Of a stretch of 64,000 nt of DNA, positions 57,102-64,000 are shown in pieces. The translations under genes and the position numbers were made by a program. The stretch is from Microbacteriaceae bacterium (GTDB lineage: Bacteria > Actinomycetota > Actinomycetes > Actinomycetales > Microbacteriaceae), in NCBI GenBank assembly GCA_019638805.1, contig JAHBTA010000001.1, forward strand, positions 496,001 to 560,000, written 5' to 3'. The notes under the pieces were generated by a model that saw only the letters and a program-made list of their open reading frames with translations, made no database searches and was not told the origin of the DNA. How positions within the stretch are numbered: the first letter of the stretch is position 1; every line of letters begins with the position of its first letter.

Positions 57102-57965
57102 ATGAAGTACCTCATCCTGGGCGGACGCGGGATGCTGGGCACCGACCTGCGCGCGCTCCTGCGCGAGCGCGACACGGTCGCGCCGCAGAGCGCCGAGCTC
57201 GACATCCGGGATGCGGCGGCGGTGACCGCCGCGGCGACCGGCATGGATGTCGTCATCAACGCCGCCGCGTACACGCACGTCGACGACGCCGAGTCGCACG
57301 AGGATGAGGCGCGCGCGGTCAACGCCCTCGGCGCCGAGCACGCGGCCCGCGCGGCCGCGGAGGCGGGTGCCGCCTTCGTGCAGGTCTCGACCGACTACGT
57401 GTTCGACGGCGCTGGGAGCGAGCCCTACCGCGAGGACGCGCCGCGGCATCCGCTCGGCGCGTACGGCCGCACCAAGGCAGAGGGCGAGGAGCGCGTGCTC
57501 GGCGCCCACCCGGCGCCCTACATCGTGCGCACGGCGTGGCTGTACGGGAAGGCGGGGCGCAACTTCGCACGCACCATCCTCACCCTCGCGGGTCAGCGCG
57601 ATACCGTGCAGGTCGTGAATGATCAGCTGGGCCAGCCGACCTGGAGCGCCGACCTGGCGTCCTGGATCCTCGCGCTCGTGCGCGCGGAGGCGCCGGCCGG
57701 GATCTACCACGGCACCAACGCGGGCAGCACCACCTGGTTCGGGTTCGCGCGGGCGCTCTTCGAGAACGCGGGGCTCGACCCCGAGCGCGTCGAGCCGACG
57801 GACTCCGCCTCGATGCAGCGGCCCGCACCGCGACCGGCCTACTCGGTGCTCGGTCATGCCGCCTGGACCCGGGCCGCCCTCGACACGCCCCGTCCGTGGC
57901 GCGATGCCCTGGATCAGGCATTCCGCAAGGGCGTCTTCGACGCCGAACTGGAGGCCCTGGCATGA
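57102..57965 (+). CDS. rfbD: dTDP-4-dehydrorhamnose reductase RfbD (RmlD)
   Basis: A 287-residue SDR completing dTDP-L-rhamnose. YLILGGRGMLGTDLRALL is the cofactor loop, INAAAYTHVDDAESHED the family motif, then STDYVFDGAGSEPYRED and YGRTKAEGEE (Tyr/Lys). The stop overlaps the start of the next glycosyltransferase gene, so sugar synthesis and its use are translationally linked. Confidence 0.95.
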   Translation: MKYLILGGRGMLGTDLRALLRERDTVAPQSAELDIRDAAAVTAAATGMDVVINAAAYTHVDDAESHEDEARAVNALGAEHAARAAAEAGAAFVQVSTDYVFDGAGSEPYREDAPRHPLGAYGRTKAEGEERVLGAHPAPYIVRTAWLYGKAGRNFARTILTLAGQRDTVQVVNDQLGQPTWSADLASWILALVRAEAPAGIYHGTNAGSTTWFGFARALFENAGLDPERVEPTDSASMQRPAPRPAYSVLGHAAWTRAALDTPRPWRDALDQAFRKGVFDAELEALA

Positions 57966-59101
57966 GCACGCTGCGGGTCATTGTCGACGACGTCATCGCC
58001 CCCGGTTCGGCCGGCATCGGGCGCTACGCGGAAGAGCTCACGCGCGAGCTGATCGCCACGGCGCCGCGCGGGTCGACCGTCTCCGGCATCGTCTCGGCCT
58101 CCCCCGAGCCCGCCTACGCCGAGCTCGAGCAGCGCCTGCCCGGACTGCGCACCCTGTACAAGAGCCCGCTCGCCCGCCGCGAGCTGGCTGCCGCCTGGCA
58201 GCACGGCTTCACGCGCCTGCCGGGCAGCGGCATGGTGCACGCCACGAGCCTGCTGGCTCCGCTGCACCGGCACGATCGGCACGCGAATCCGGGCGATCAG
58301 ACCGTCGTGACCATCCACGACGCGATCGCCTGGACCCGCCCCGAGCTGCTGCCCGCCCGCTACGCGAGCTGGTGCCGCGGCATGGGCAAGCGCGTCGCGC
58401 GCTACGCGGACGCCGTGGTGGTCCCCACGCACGCGGTCGCCGACGAGCTGGCAGATCACCTCGATCTGACCGGGCGCATCCGCGTGATCGGCGGCGCTCC
58501 GGCCAGCGAGCTGCGACACGTTCCGGATGCCGTGGAGCGCCGCCGCGCGCACGGCATGCCCCAGGAGTACCTGCTCAGCATCTCGCGCTGGGAGCCGCGC
58601 ACCGGCCTCGAGCCCCTCATCCGGGCGCTCAAGGATCGCGGCACGAACGACGTCCCGCTCATCGTGGTCGGCGCGACGGCCGAGATCGAGCCGGAACTGC
58701 GCGACATCGCGAAGGATGCCGGGGTCGACCCCGGGCGCGTGCGGTCCTGCGACCCGCTGTCGCCCGAGGATCTGTCGGCCATCATCGCGGGCGCCACCGT
58801 GGTCGTGCAGCCGAGCATCGAGGAGGGCTTCGGCCTCCCGATGCTCGACGCGTTCGCATTCGGCCGGGCGGTCGTGCACTCCGACTCCCCCGCGCTCGTC
58901 GAGGTCGCGGCCGACGCGGGGCTCGTCGTCCCGCGCGAGGACGCCGCGGGCTACCCGAAGCGCCTGGGCGAGGCGATCGCCTCGCTGCTGGCCGACCCGA
59001 AGCAGCGCGCCGCCCTGGGCACCGCGGCCGAGGACCGCTCGCGGGCGTTCAGCTGGCGCGACAGCGCCGAGAAGGTCTGGCAGCTGCACGCCGACCTGTA
59101 G
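57962..59101 (+). CDS. Glycosyltransferase, GT4-like (mannosyl/rhamnosyl transferase)
   Basis: A 379-residue GT-B enzyme. VIVDDVIAPGSAGIGRYAEELTREL is the glycine loop, VTIHDAIAWTRPELLPARYASWCRGM and VVPTHAVADELADHL are typical of wall glycan GT4 enzymes, and YLLSISRWEPRTGLEPLIRAL plus VVVQPSIEEGFGLPMLDAFAFGRAVVHSDSPALVEV (E-x7-E donor motif) form the C-terminal domain. The overlap with rfbD suggests dTDP-rhamnose as donor, although many relatives use GDP-mannose. It is convergent with the LCP gene, 12 nt between stops. Confidence 0.87.
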   Translation: MSTLRVIVDDVIAPGSAGIGRYAEELTRELIATAPRGSTVSGIVSASPEPAYAELEQRLPGLRTLYKSPLARRELAAAWQHGFTRLPGSGMVHATSLLAPLHRHDRHANPGDQTVVTIHDAIAWTRPELLPARYASWCRGMGKRVARYADAVVVPTHAVADELADHLDLTGRIRVIGGAPASELRHVPDAVERRRAHGMPQEYLLSISRWEPRTGLEPLIRALKDRGTNDVPLIVVGATAEIEPELRDIAKDAGVDPGRVRSCDPLSPEDLSAIIAGATVVVQPSIEEGFGLPMLDAFAFGRAVVHSDSPALVEVAADAGLVVPREDAAGYPKRLGEAIASLLADPKQRAALGTAAEDRSRAFSWRDSAEKVWQLHADL

Positions 59102-59113
59102 GCGGCGCGGCCT

Positions 59114-60457
59114 CTAGCCGTCCCCCTCGCCGACCGCGGTCAGCTCGTCCACCCGCTCATGGATGTACGCGTAGTCGGGATCGACCCCGTCGAACTCCGG
59201 CGGCACCAGATTGAGTTTCTCGACCGGCAGCTCCCGGGTCTTGGCGCCCAGCTCGACGAAGTGCCCGAGCATGCCCTGCGGGATGTCGGTCGACACCACC
59301 TGGGATCCGGCGGCCGCGACCCCCTGGAACTTGAGCACGATGTTGCCGGGCTCGAACTGCCGCAGGATCGCCTCCTGCACCTCGCGCTGGCGCTCCATGC
59401 GCACGTAGTCGTTGGTGCCGTACCGCGAGCGCGCGTACCAGAGCGCCTGCTCGCCGGTCATCACGTAGGTCCCGGCCGGGAGCGTGCCGGCCGGCGGCGC
59501 CGGCGTCCCGTCGTCGTAGTTGTTCGCGCCGTACAGCACGGGCTCGGGCACGGTCATCTCGATGCCGCCGAGCGCGTCGATGAGGTTCGCGAAGCCCTGC
59601 ATGTCGATGAGCACGTAGTACTGGACGGTGAGCCCGAGCACGGCCTCGACCGCGTCACGGGTCGCCTCGATGCCGGGCTGGCTGCCCTGCGCCTCGGCGT
59701 CCGGGTAGAGCTCCGGGTGCTCCTGCCCGTAGGTGTACAGGTAGCTGACCAGGCAGTCGTCGCCGCAGTCGTACCCGTCCGGGAACGGCCCGTACAGGGG
59801 CGACTCCTCGACGAAGGGCACCTGCTCGAGATTGCGCGGGATTCCGAAGATGACCGCCTCGCCGGTCTCGGCGTCGATGCTCACGACCGAGATGCTGTCC
59901 GGCCGCATGCCCATGCGATCCGGTCCGGCGTCGCCGCCGAGCAGCATGATGTTGTAGCGGCCCTCGACCGGGTCGGCGATCTCGCCGCCCGAGAACACCT
60001 GGTCGAGCACGCCGATCGCCGAGACCGCGTTGGCCGCAGCGAACGCCGCACCGCCCGAGGTGACCACGAGCGCGACGAGGCTGAGCCCCGCCACGAACCC
60101 GCGAGCCGACGGGGTGACCTTCACGAGCCGGACCAGCCGCAGGGTGTCGAAGGTCGTGAACAGCCACAACAGGGCGTAGAAGACCAGGCCGGCCACCACG
60201 ACCCACAGCGTGATCGAGTGGGTGAGCACCCACAACACCGCGCCTCGGTTCACGAACCACAGCACCACACCGACGGCCACGATCGCCCACAGCACGAGCG
60301 TGGCACCCAGCGCGAAGCGCCCCGCACGGCGGTTGCCGGCGAGCACCTGCGCGGAACCGGGCACGAGCAGGTTGAGCGCCACGAGCCACCAGGCGCGCTT
60401 GGTCATCAGCCGAGGCGACCGGGTGTCCGGGAAGCGGACCGGGCTGGACGCGCTCAC
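59114..60457 (-). CDS. LCP (LytR-CpsA-Psr) family wall glycopolymer ligase
   Basis: A 447-residue protein with a predicted cytoplasmic N-terminus, about four membrane segments (~22-150) and an extracytoplasmic LCP domain (~165-430). [24 protein letters not shown] has the Asp/Arg residues that hold the polyprenyl pyrophosphate and metal, then [65 protein letters not shown] (conserved Arg residues). Such enzymes transfer undecaprenyl-linked glycans to peptidoglycan; at the edge of this cluster it is the likely anchoring enzyme. GTG start overlapping the purE stop. Confidence 0.93.
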   Translation of the reverse strand: MSASSPVRFPDTRSPRLMTKRAWWLVALNLLVPGSAQVLAGNRRAGRFALGATLVLWAIVAVGVVLWFVNRGAVLWVLTHSITLWVVVAGLVFYALLWLFTTFDTLRLVRLVKVTPSARGFVAGLSLVALVVTSGGAAFAAANAVSAIGVLDQVFSGGEIADPVEGRYNIMLLGGDAGPDRMGMRPDSISVVSIDAETGEAVIFGIPRNLEQVPFVEESPLYGPFPDGYDCGDDCLVSYLYTYGQEHPELYPDAEAQGSQPGIEATRDAVEAVLGLTVQYYVLIDMQGFANLIDALGGIEMTVPEPVLYGANNYDDGTPAPPAGTLPAGTYVMTGEQALWYARSRYGTNDYVRMERQREVQEAILRQFEPGNIVLKFQGVAAAGSQVVSTDIPQGMLGHFVELGAKTRELPVEKLNLVPPEFDGVDPDYAYIHERVDELTAVGEGDG

Positions 60458-61023
60458 CGCTTCGGCGCGGCGCCGCGCGATGACCGCAGCGCCTCGTTCT
60501 TCTCCGCGACCGCGCGCTCAAGGCCCGCGGCGTAGTCGGCGAGCGCGATGGCGAGCGCCGCATCCGTCACCGCCAGGATGCGGGCGGCGAGCAGTCCCGC
60601 GTTGCGCGCCCCGCCGATCGAGACGGTCGCGACCGGGATGCCAGCCGGCATCTGCACGATCGAGAGCAGCGAGTCGAGCCCGTCGAGCCGCGCCAGCGGC
60701 ACGGGCACCCCGATGACGGGCAGCGTGGTCACCGAGGCGAGCATGCCGGGCAGGTGGGCGGCGCCCCCGGCGCCCGCGATGACGACCCGAATGCCGCGGC
60801 CGGCCGCCGCGGAGCCGTACGCGATCATGCCGCGCGGCGTCCGATGCGCGGAGACGACCTCCACCTCGTGCGGGATCGCGAAGGACTCGAGCACCTCGGC
60901 GGCCTCCGACATGACGTTCCAGTCGGAGTCGGAGCCCATCACCACCGCGACGAGAGGCTCGCCGGGCCCAGTGCTGCTGGACGCGGGGCTGCTGGGCGCG
61001 GTGGGGCTCGGCACGGATGCCAT
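60454..61023 (-). CDS. purE: N5-carboxyaminoimidazole ribonucleotide mutase PurE
   Basis: A 189-residue class-I Pur[35 protein letters not shown] (catalytic His) and [18 protein letters not shown] are the family blocks; it moves the carboxylate in purine synthesis. The N-terminus is longer than usual (about 25 Ser/Pro-rich residues), so the true start could be internal. The ATG at 61023 is 8 nt after the purK stop, forming a purK-purE unit that also overlaps the LCP gene. Confidence 0.95.
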   Translation of the reverse strand: MASVPSPTAPSSPASSSTGPGEPLVAVVMGSDSDWNVMSEAAEVLESFAIPHEVEVVSAHRTPRGMIAYGSAAAGRGIRVVIAGAGGAAHLPGMLASVTTLPVIGVPVPLARLDGLDSLLSIVQMPAGIPVATVSIGGARNAGLLAARILAVTDAALAIALADYAAGLERAVAEKNEALRSSRGAAPKR

Positions 61024-61031
61024 GGTACGGC

Positions 61032-62138
61032 TCAGCCCTGGAAGAACCCCGCCGCGGCGCGCGCCCGCGCGAGCACGTCGTCGAGTTCGGGCCCCGCCGC
61101 GGTCACGTGCCCGACCTTGCGCCCGGGGCGGGAGAGCTTGCCGTAGGAGTGGAACTTGACCCCGCTCTGGGCGGCGAGCGCCTCCGGGTAGCGGTCGGGC
61201 ATGGTCTGCCCCTCCGGGCCGCCGAGCACGTTGACCATCACCGACCACGCCGCGCGCGGCGACGGGTCGCCCAGCGGCAGGTCGAGCACGGCGCGCAGGT
61301 GCTGCTCGAACTGGCTCGTGACCGCGCCGTCGATGCTCCAGTGGCCCGAGTTGTGCGGGCGCATGGCCAGCTCGTTGACCAGGAGGTCGCCCGCCGTGGT
61401 CTCGAAGAGCTCGACCGCCAGCACGCCCGTGACCCCGAGCCCCTCGGCGATCGAGACGGCGAGCTCCCGCGCGGGCGCCTGCAGCGACTCCGAGTCGGGC
61501 GCGGGCGCGGTCACCTCGGCGCACACGCCGTCGCGCTGCACGGTCTCGACGAGCGGCCAGGCGGCGACCTCGCCCGAGGGGCGGCGAGCCACCAGCTGGG
61601 CGAGCTCGCGGCGGAACGCCACGAGCTCCTCGGCCAGCAGCGGGCCGTCCGCGAGCCAGTCGGCGGCCTCCGCGGCCTCGCGCACGACACGCACGCCCTT
61701 GCCGTCGTAGCCGCCGCGCGGGGTCTTGACGACGACCGCACCGCCATGTGCGGCCAGGAACTCCCCGAGCCCGGCCTCGTCGCCCACCCGGGCCCAGGCC
61801 GGCACGGGCGAGCCGAGCGCGCTCAGGCGCTCGCGCATGTGCAGCTTGTCCTGCGCGACCGCGAGGGCTCCGGCGCCCGGACGCACCGCGACGCCGTTCT
61901 CGGCCAGGCGGGCCAGCACGTCCTGAGGCACGTGCTCGTGATCGAAGGTCACCACGTCGACGTCGCGGGCGAAGGCGAGAACGGTCGCGGCATCCCGGTA
62001 GTCGCCCACGGCGGTCGCGGCGATCGCGGCGGACATGCCCTCGGTCTCGGCCAGCACCCGCAGCTCGATGCCGAGCGCGATCGCGGGAGGCACCATCATC
62101 CGGGCGAGCTGCCCGCCCCCGATGACGCCGACTCTCAC
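61032..62138 (-). CDS. purK: N5-carboxyaminoimidazole ribonucleotide synthase PurK
   Basis: A 368-residue ATP-grasp enzyme. [22 protein letters not shown] is the N-terminal loop, [17 protein letters not shown] the ATP-grasp glycine-rich segment, and [46 protein letters not shown] the metal/ATP-binding C-terminal part. It carboxylates AIR using bicarbonate and ATP. The GTG at 62138 has a strong GGAGGAATC Shine-Dalgarno. It is divergent from gtrA. Confidence 0.96.
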   Translation of the reverse strand: MRVGVIGGGQLARMMVPPAIALGIELRVLAETEGMSAAIAATAVGDYRDAATVLAFARDVDVVTFDHEHVPQDVLARLAENGVAVRPGAGALAVAQDKLHMRERLSALGSPVPAWARVGDEAGLGEFLAAHGGAVVVKTPRGGYDGKGVRVVREAAEAADWLADGPLLAEELVAFRRELAQLVARRPSGEVAAWPLVETVQRDGVCAEVTAPAPDSESLQAPARELAVSIAEGLGVTGVLAVELFETTAGDLLVNELAMRPHNSGHWSIDGAVTSQFEQHLRAVLDLPLGDPSPRAAWSVMVNVLGGPEGQTMPDRYPEALAAQSGVKFHSYGKLSRPGRKVGHVTAAGPELDDVLARARAAAGFFQG

Positions 62139-62169
62139 GATTCCTCCGAGGGGTTCTCAGGACGGCGGG

Positions 62170-62175
62170 TAGACT
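62170..62175 (+). promoter_or_regulatory. -10 box of gtrA-family gene
   Basis: TAGACT about 52 nt before the ATG at 62228. The gene has a normal leader with GGGGAGGA about 8 nt upstream of the start. Confidence 0.4.
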
Positions 62176-62227
62176 GGGGCGCCGCCGGTTCGACACTACC
62201 GGCGCACAGCTGGGGAGGACGCCGGGG

Positions 62228-62803
62228 ATGCGCACGCTCATCGGGCAGTTCGCCCGGTTCGGGGTCGTGGGCGGCGTCGGCTTCGTGGTCGACCTGGTCG
62301 TGTTCAACCTGCTCATCACGACCGTCCTGAGCGCCCAGCTCATCCACGAGGGCCCGCTCCTGGCGAAGGTGGCCTCGACCACCATCGCGATCGTGTGCAA
62401 CTGGCTGGGCAACCGCTTCTGGACATTCCGTGCCCACCGCGGCCGACAGCTGCTGCGCGAGGGCATCGAGTTCGGCATCGTGAGCGTGGGCGGGATGCTC
62501 ATCGGGCTGGGATGCCTCTGGGTCTCCCACTACGCGCTCGGCTTCACGAGCGTCCTGGCCGACAACATCGCGAGCAACGTCGTCGGGCTCGGCCTCGGCA
62601 CGCTGTTCCGCTTCACGCTCTACCGCACCTGGGTCTTCGCCCCGCACCGCGGCGAGCCCGAGCCGGCGCTGTTCCCCGAGCTCGGGTCGGGCGACGCCGA
62701 CATCCCTGCTGCCGACGCCGCCGAGCCCGAAGTCAGGACTCCCAGCCGTCCTGGTCGTGCGGGTGCGACTGCTCCTGCTGCCGCCTGGCCGCGATCGGAT
62801 TGA
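62228..62803 (+). CDS. GtrA-family membrane protein
   Basis: A 191-residue protein with four membrane segments over ~10-135 in the GtrA pattern ([57 protein letters not shown]) and an acidic tail. GtrA proteins are thought to move polyprenyl-phosphate sugars across the membrane, so it could serve the donor made at 25598-26643. The last 71 nt overlap the 3' end of the convergent bPH2 gene, and both frames appear real there only for the tails. Confidence 0.9.
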   Translation: MRTLIGQFARFGVVGGVGFVVDLVVFNLLITTVLSAQLIHEGPLLAKVASTTIAIVCNWLGNRFWTFRAHRGRQLLREGIEFGIVSVGGMLIGLGCLWVSHYALGFTSVLADNIASNVVGLGLGTLFRFTLYRTWVFAPHRGEPEPALFPELGSGDADIPAADAAEPEVRTPSRPGRAGATAPAAAWPRSD

Positions 62804-63269
62804 GGCTGCGCTCCATGAGCTCGTGCAGAGCCGACTGCACGAGGGCGGCGGAGGGCACATCGCGCAGCACCACGGGACGCTCCAGTCCGGTGTTGACGAG
62901 CACGTCGCCGCTGCGGAACAGCTGCTGCAGCCCGTTCTGGCGCACCGTCACGTCGTAGCCGCGGCTGTGCAGCAGCTCCTGGCGCGTGCGCACCATGAGG
63001 CCCGAGCGCAGCACGATGCGCCGGGTCGTGATGGTGTAGCTGCGCGAGAGCCACGCGGCCAGCGGCACGAGGAACAGCAGGATGACGAGCGCCGCACCGG
63101 CCACCAGCACGGCGAGGTCGGCCCACAGGATGCGGAAGCTTCCGCCGAAGTATCCGGTCGCCGCGATGACCGCCACGAGCGCGAGCGTGGGCAGGATCAG
63201 CGCCCGGGCGTGCGGACGCAGCCGCGCCACGACCGCCTCGGGGACCACCTCGCCCGTGCTCGACTTCAT
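62733..63269 (-). CDS. Bacterial PH-domain (bPH2) membrane protein
   Basis: A 178-residue protein with two membrane segments (~25-45, 50-72) followed by a bPH2 domain (SYTITTRRIVLRSGLMVRTRQELLHSRGYDVTVRQ, FRSGDVLVNT). Members occur beside birA and purK in many actinobacteria; no biochemical role is established. The ATG overlaps the birA stop (ATGA). The Gln/His-rich C-terminus overlaps the gtrA tail. Confidence 0.87.
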   Translation of the reverse strand: MKSSTGEVVPEAVVARLRPHARALILPTLALVAVIAATGYFGGSFRILWADLAVLVAGAALVILLFLVPLAAWLSRSYTITTRRIVLRSGLMVRTRQELLHSRGYDVTVRQNGLQQLFRSGDVLVNTGLERPVVLRDVPSAALVQSALHELMERSLNPIAARRQQEQSHPHDQDGWES

Positions 63270-64000
63270 TCCGGGCCCTCCAGGCGCGCATGCGTGACGT
63301 CGCCGGCGGCCACGACGTGCCGCCGCCCGCGCGCGTCGTCCACGATCAGGTGCCCGTCCACGTCGAGCCCCGTCGCACGGCCCTCGATGACGCCGCCGTC
63401 CGGCAGCTCGACCCGCACCTCGCGGTCCAGCGACGCGCACAGGGTCCGCGCGAGGGGCGCGAGGCCGCTGCGCTCCGCATCCCCGCCGGTCGCGAGGTAG
63501 CCCTCGACCAGTTCGCGCAGGGACGTCAGGTAACCGGCCAGGATGGTGTCGGGATCGGGGTCACCGCCCTCGACCGCGACCGAGGTGGCGGTCGGGACGG
63601 GCAGCTGCTCCGGCGTCATGGCCAGGTTGATGCCGGCACCGATGACCACCGCGCCCCGCGCGGGCAGCAGCTCGGCGAGAACGCCGCACAGCTTGCGGCC
63701 CCCCACGAGAACGTCATTGGGCCATTTGAAGGCCACGGATGCCGCGGGCAGCACCGCACGCAGAGCGCGCGTCGCCGCGATCCCGGCCGCGATCGGCAGC
63801 CAGCCGTACCGCTCCGGGGCGAGCGGCCCGGACGGGGTCTGCGGCGAGATCAGCACGGAGACGGCGAGCGCGCTGCCCGGCGGGGTGCTCCAGCTGCGGT
63901 CCAGACGACCGCGCCCCGCGGTCTGGTCCTCGGTCACCAGAGTCGTGAACGACTCGAGCCCGCCGTCGCGGGCCAGCCCCACGAGCTCGGCATTGGTCGA
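63266..64000 (-). CDS. birA: Biotin-[acetyl-CoA-carboxylase] ligase BirA (N-terminus cut by right edge)
   Basis: 244 residues are visible. The right edge falls at STNAEL, the usual substrate-binding start of the catalytic domain, so only a short N-terminal piece is missing and there is room for no more than a small helix-turn-helix, if any. TAGRGRLDRSWSTPPGSAL (biotinyl-AMP loop), VAFKWPNDVLVGGRKLCGVLAEL (catalytic Lys) and VIGAGINLAM are present, followed by the C-terminal SH3-like domain. It attaches biotin to carboxylase carrier proteins. Confidence 0.95.
   Translation of the reverse strand, partial: STNAELVGLARDGGLESFTTLVTEDQTAGRGRLDRSWSTPPGSALAVSVLISPQTPSGPLAPERYGWLPIAAGIAATRALRAVLPAASVAFKWPNDVLVGGRKLCGVLAELLPARGAVVIGAGINLAMTPEQLPVPTATSVAVEGGDPDPDTILAGYLTSLRELVEGYLATGGDAERSGLAPLARTLCASLDREVRVELPDGGVIEGRATGLDVDGHLIVDDARGRRHVVAAGDVTHARLEGPE

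Noticed and set aside
1..64000. Prophage, integrase, IS element or tRNA-linked island boundaries
   Set aside because: No integrase, transposase, tRNA or att-like direct repeats could be recognised; only the small REPIN-like pair hints at mobility.

Overview
The window is GC-rich chromosomal DNA from a high-GC Gram-positive bacterium. A Microbacterium-like member of the Microbacteriaceae fits best. The pointers are a WhiB regulator, an LGFP-repeat secreted protein, a LytR-CpsA-Psr (LCP) ligase, dTDP-rhamnose wall genes, many GTG starts, ATGA/GTGA stop-start overlaps, and many start codons lying 6-7 nt behind a TANNNT box as in actinobacterial leaderless mRNAs. No tRNA, rRNA, CRISPR array, integrase or transposase gene was seen. 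The genus is inferred, not proved.

Layout. 1-4964: end of a conserved actinobacterial block (DUF5719-like protein cut by the left edge, GT2-membrane glycosyltransferase, WhiB, GalE, a 37-residue membrane peptide). 5071-7250: a GlxA/AraC-type regulator, then an AbiEi/DUF559-type nuclease gene bracketed by two 83-bp REPIN-like inverted repeats. 7249-15426: a minus-strand polysaccharide operon (lipoprotein, glycosyltransferase, Wzm/Wzt ABC exporter, DegT aminotransferase, GNAT acetyltransferase, 890-residue glycosyltransferase). 15456-17867: ManA and an acyl-CoA dehydrogenase. 17889-22805: Pse-associated methylase, two O-antigen ligase/Wzy-like proteins, second GalE, SpsF-type cytidylyltransferase. 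22836-26643: LGFP protein, DUF2304 protein and a polyprenyl-P-sugar-synthase-like GT2.

26665-34506 is a nonulosonic (sialic-like) acid locus: a NeuA-like/PseG fusion, PseI, PseC, PseB, PseG, a second NeuB-type synthase and a pyruvyl transferase. 34586-40570 is an operon for a GT-B transferase, a PglK-like ABC flippase and three enzymes (acetyltransferase, aminotransferase, 3-dehydrogenase) that fit UDP-GlcNAc3NAc/GlcNAc3NAcA synthesis. WbpA-type and WecC-type dehydrogenases lie at 45998-47263 and 43500-44810. 40612-54520 adds an SDR, an aldo/keto reductase, glycosyltransferases, a DUF2142 membrane protein and a Wzx-like flippase. 54594-57965 is rfbA-rfbC / rfbB-rfbD (dTDP-L-rhamnose). 57962-64000: glycosyltransferase, LCP ligase, purE, purK, GtrA, a bPH2 membrane protein, and birA cut by the right edge.

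Taken together, about 50 kb encodes nucleotide-sugar synthesis (rhamnose, galactose, mannose, pseudaminic-type acid, probably diacetamido-uronic acid), some twelve glycosyltransferases, three independent export routes, two polymerase/ligase-like proteins and an LCP enzyme that would anchor product to peptidoglycan. The number of parallel parts suggests more than one surface glycan.
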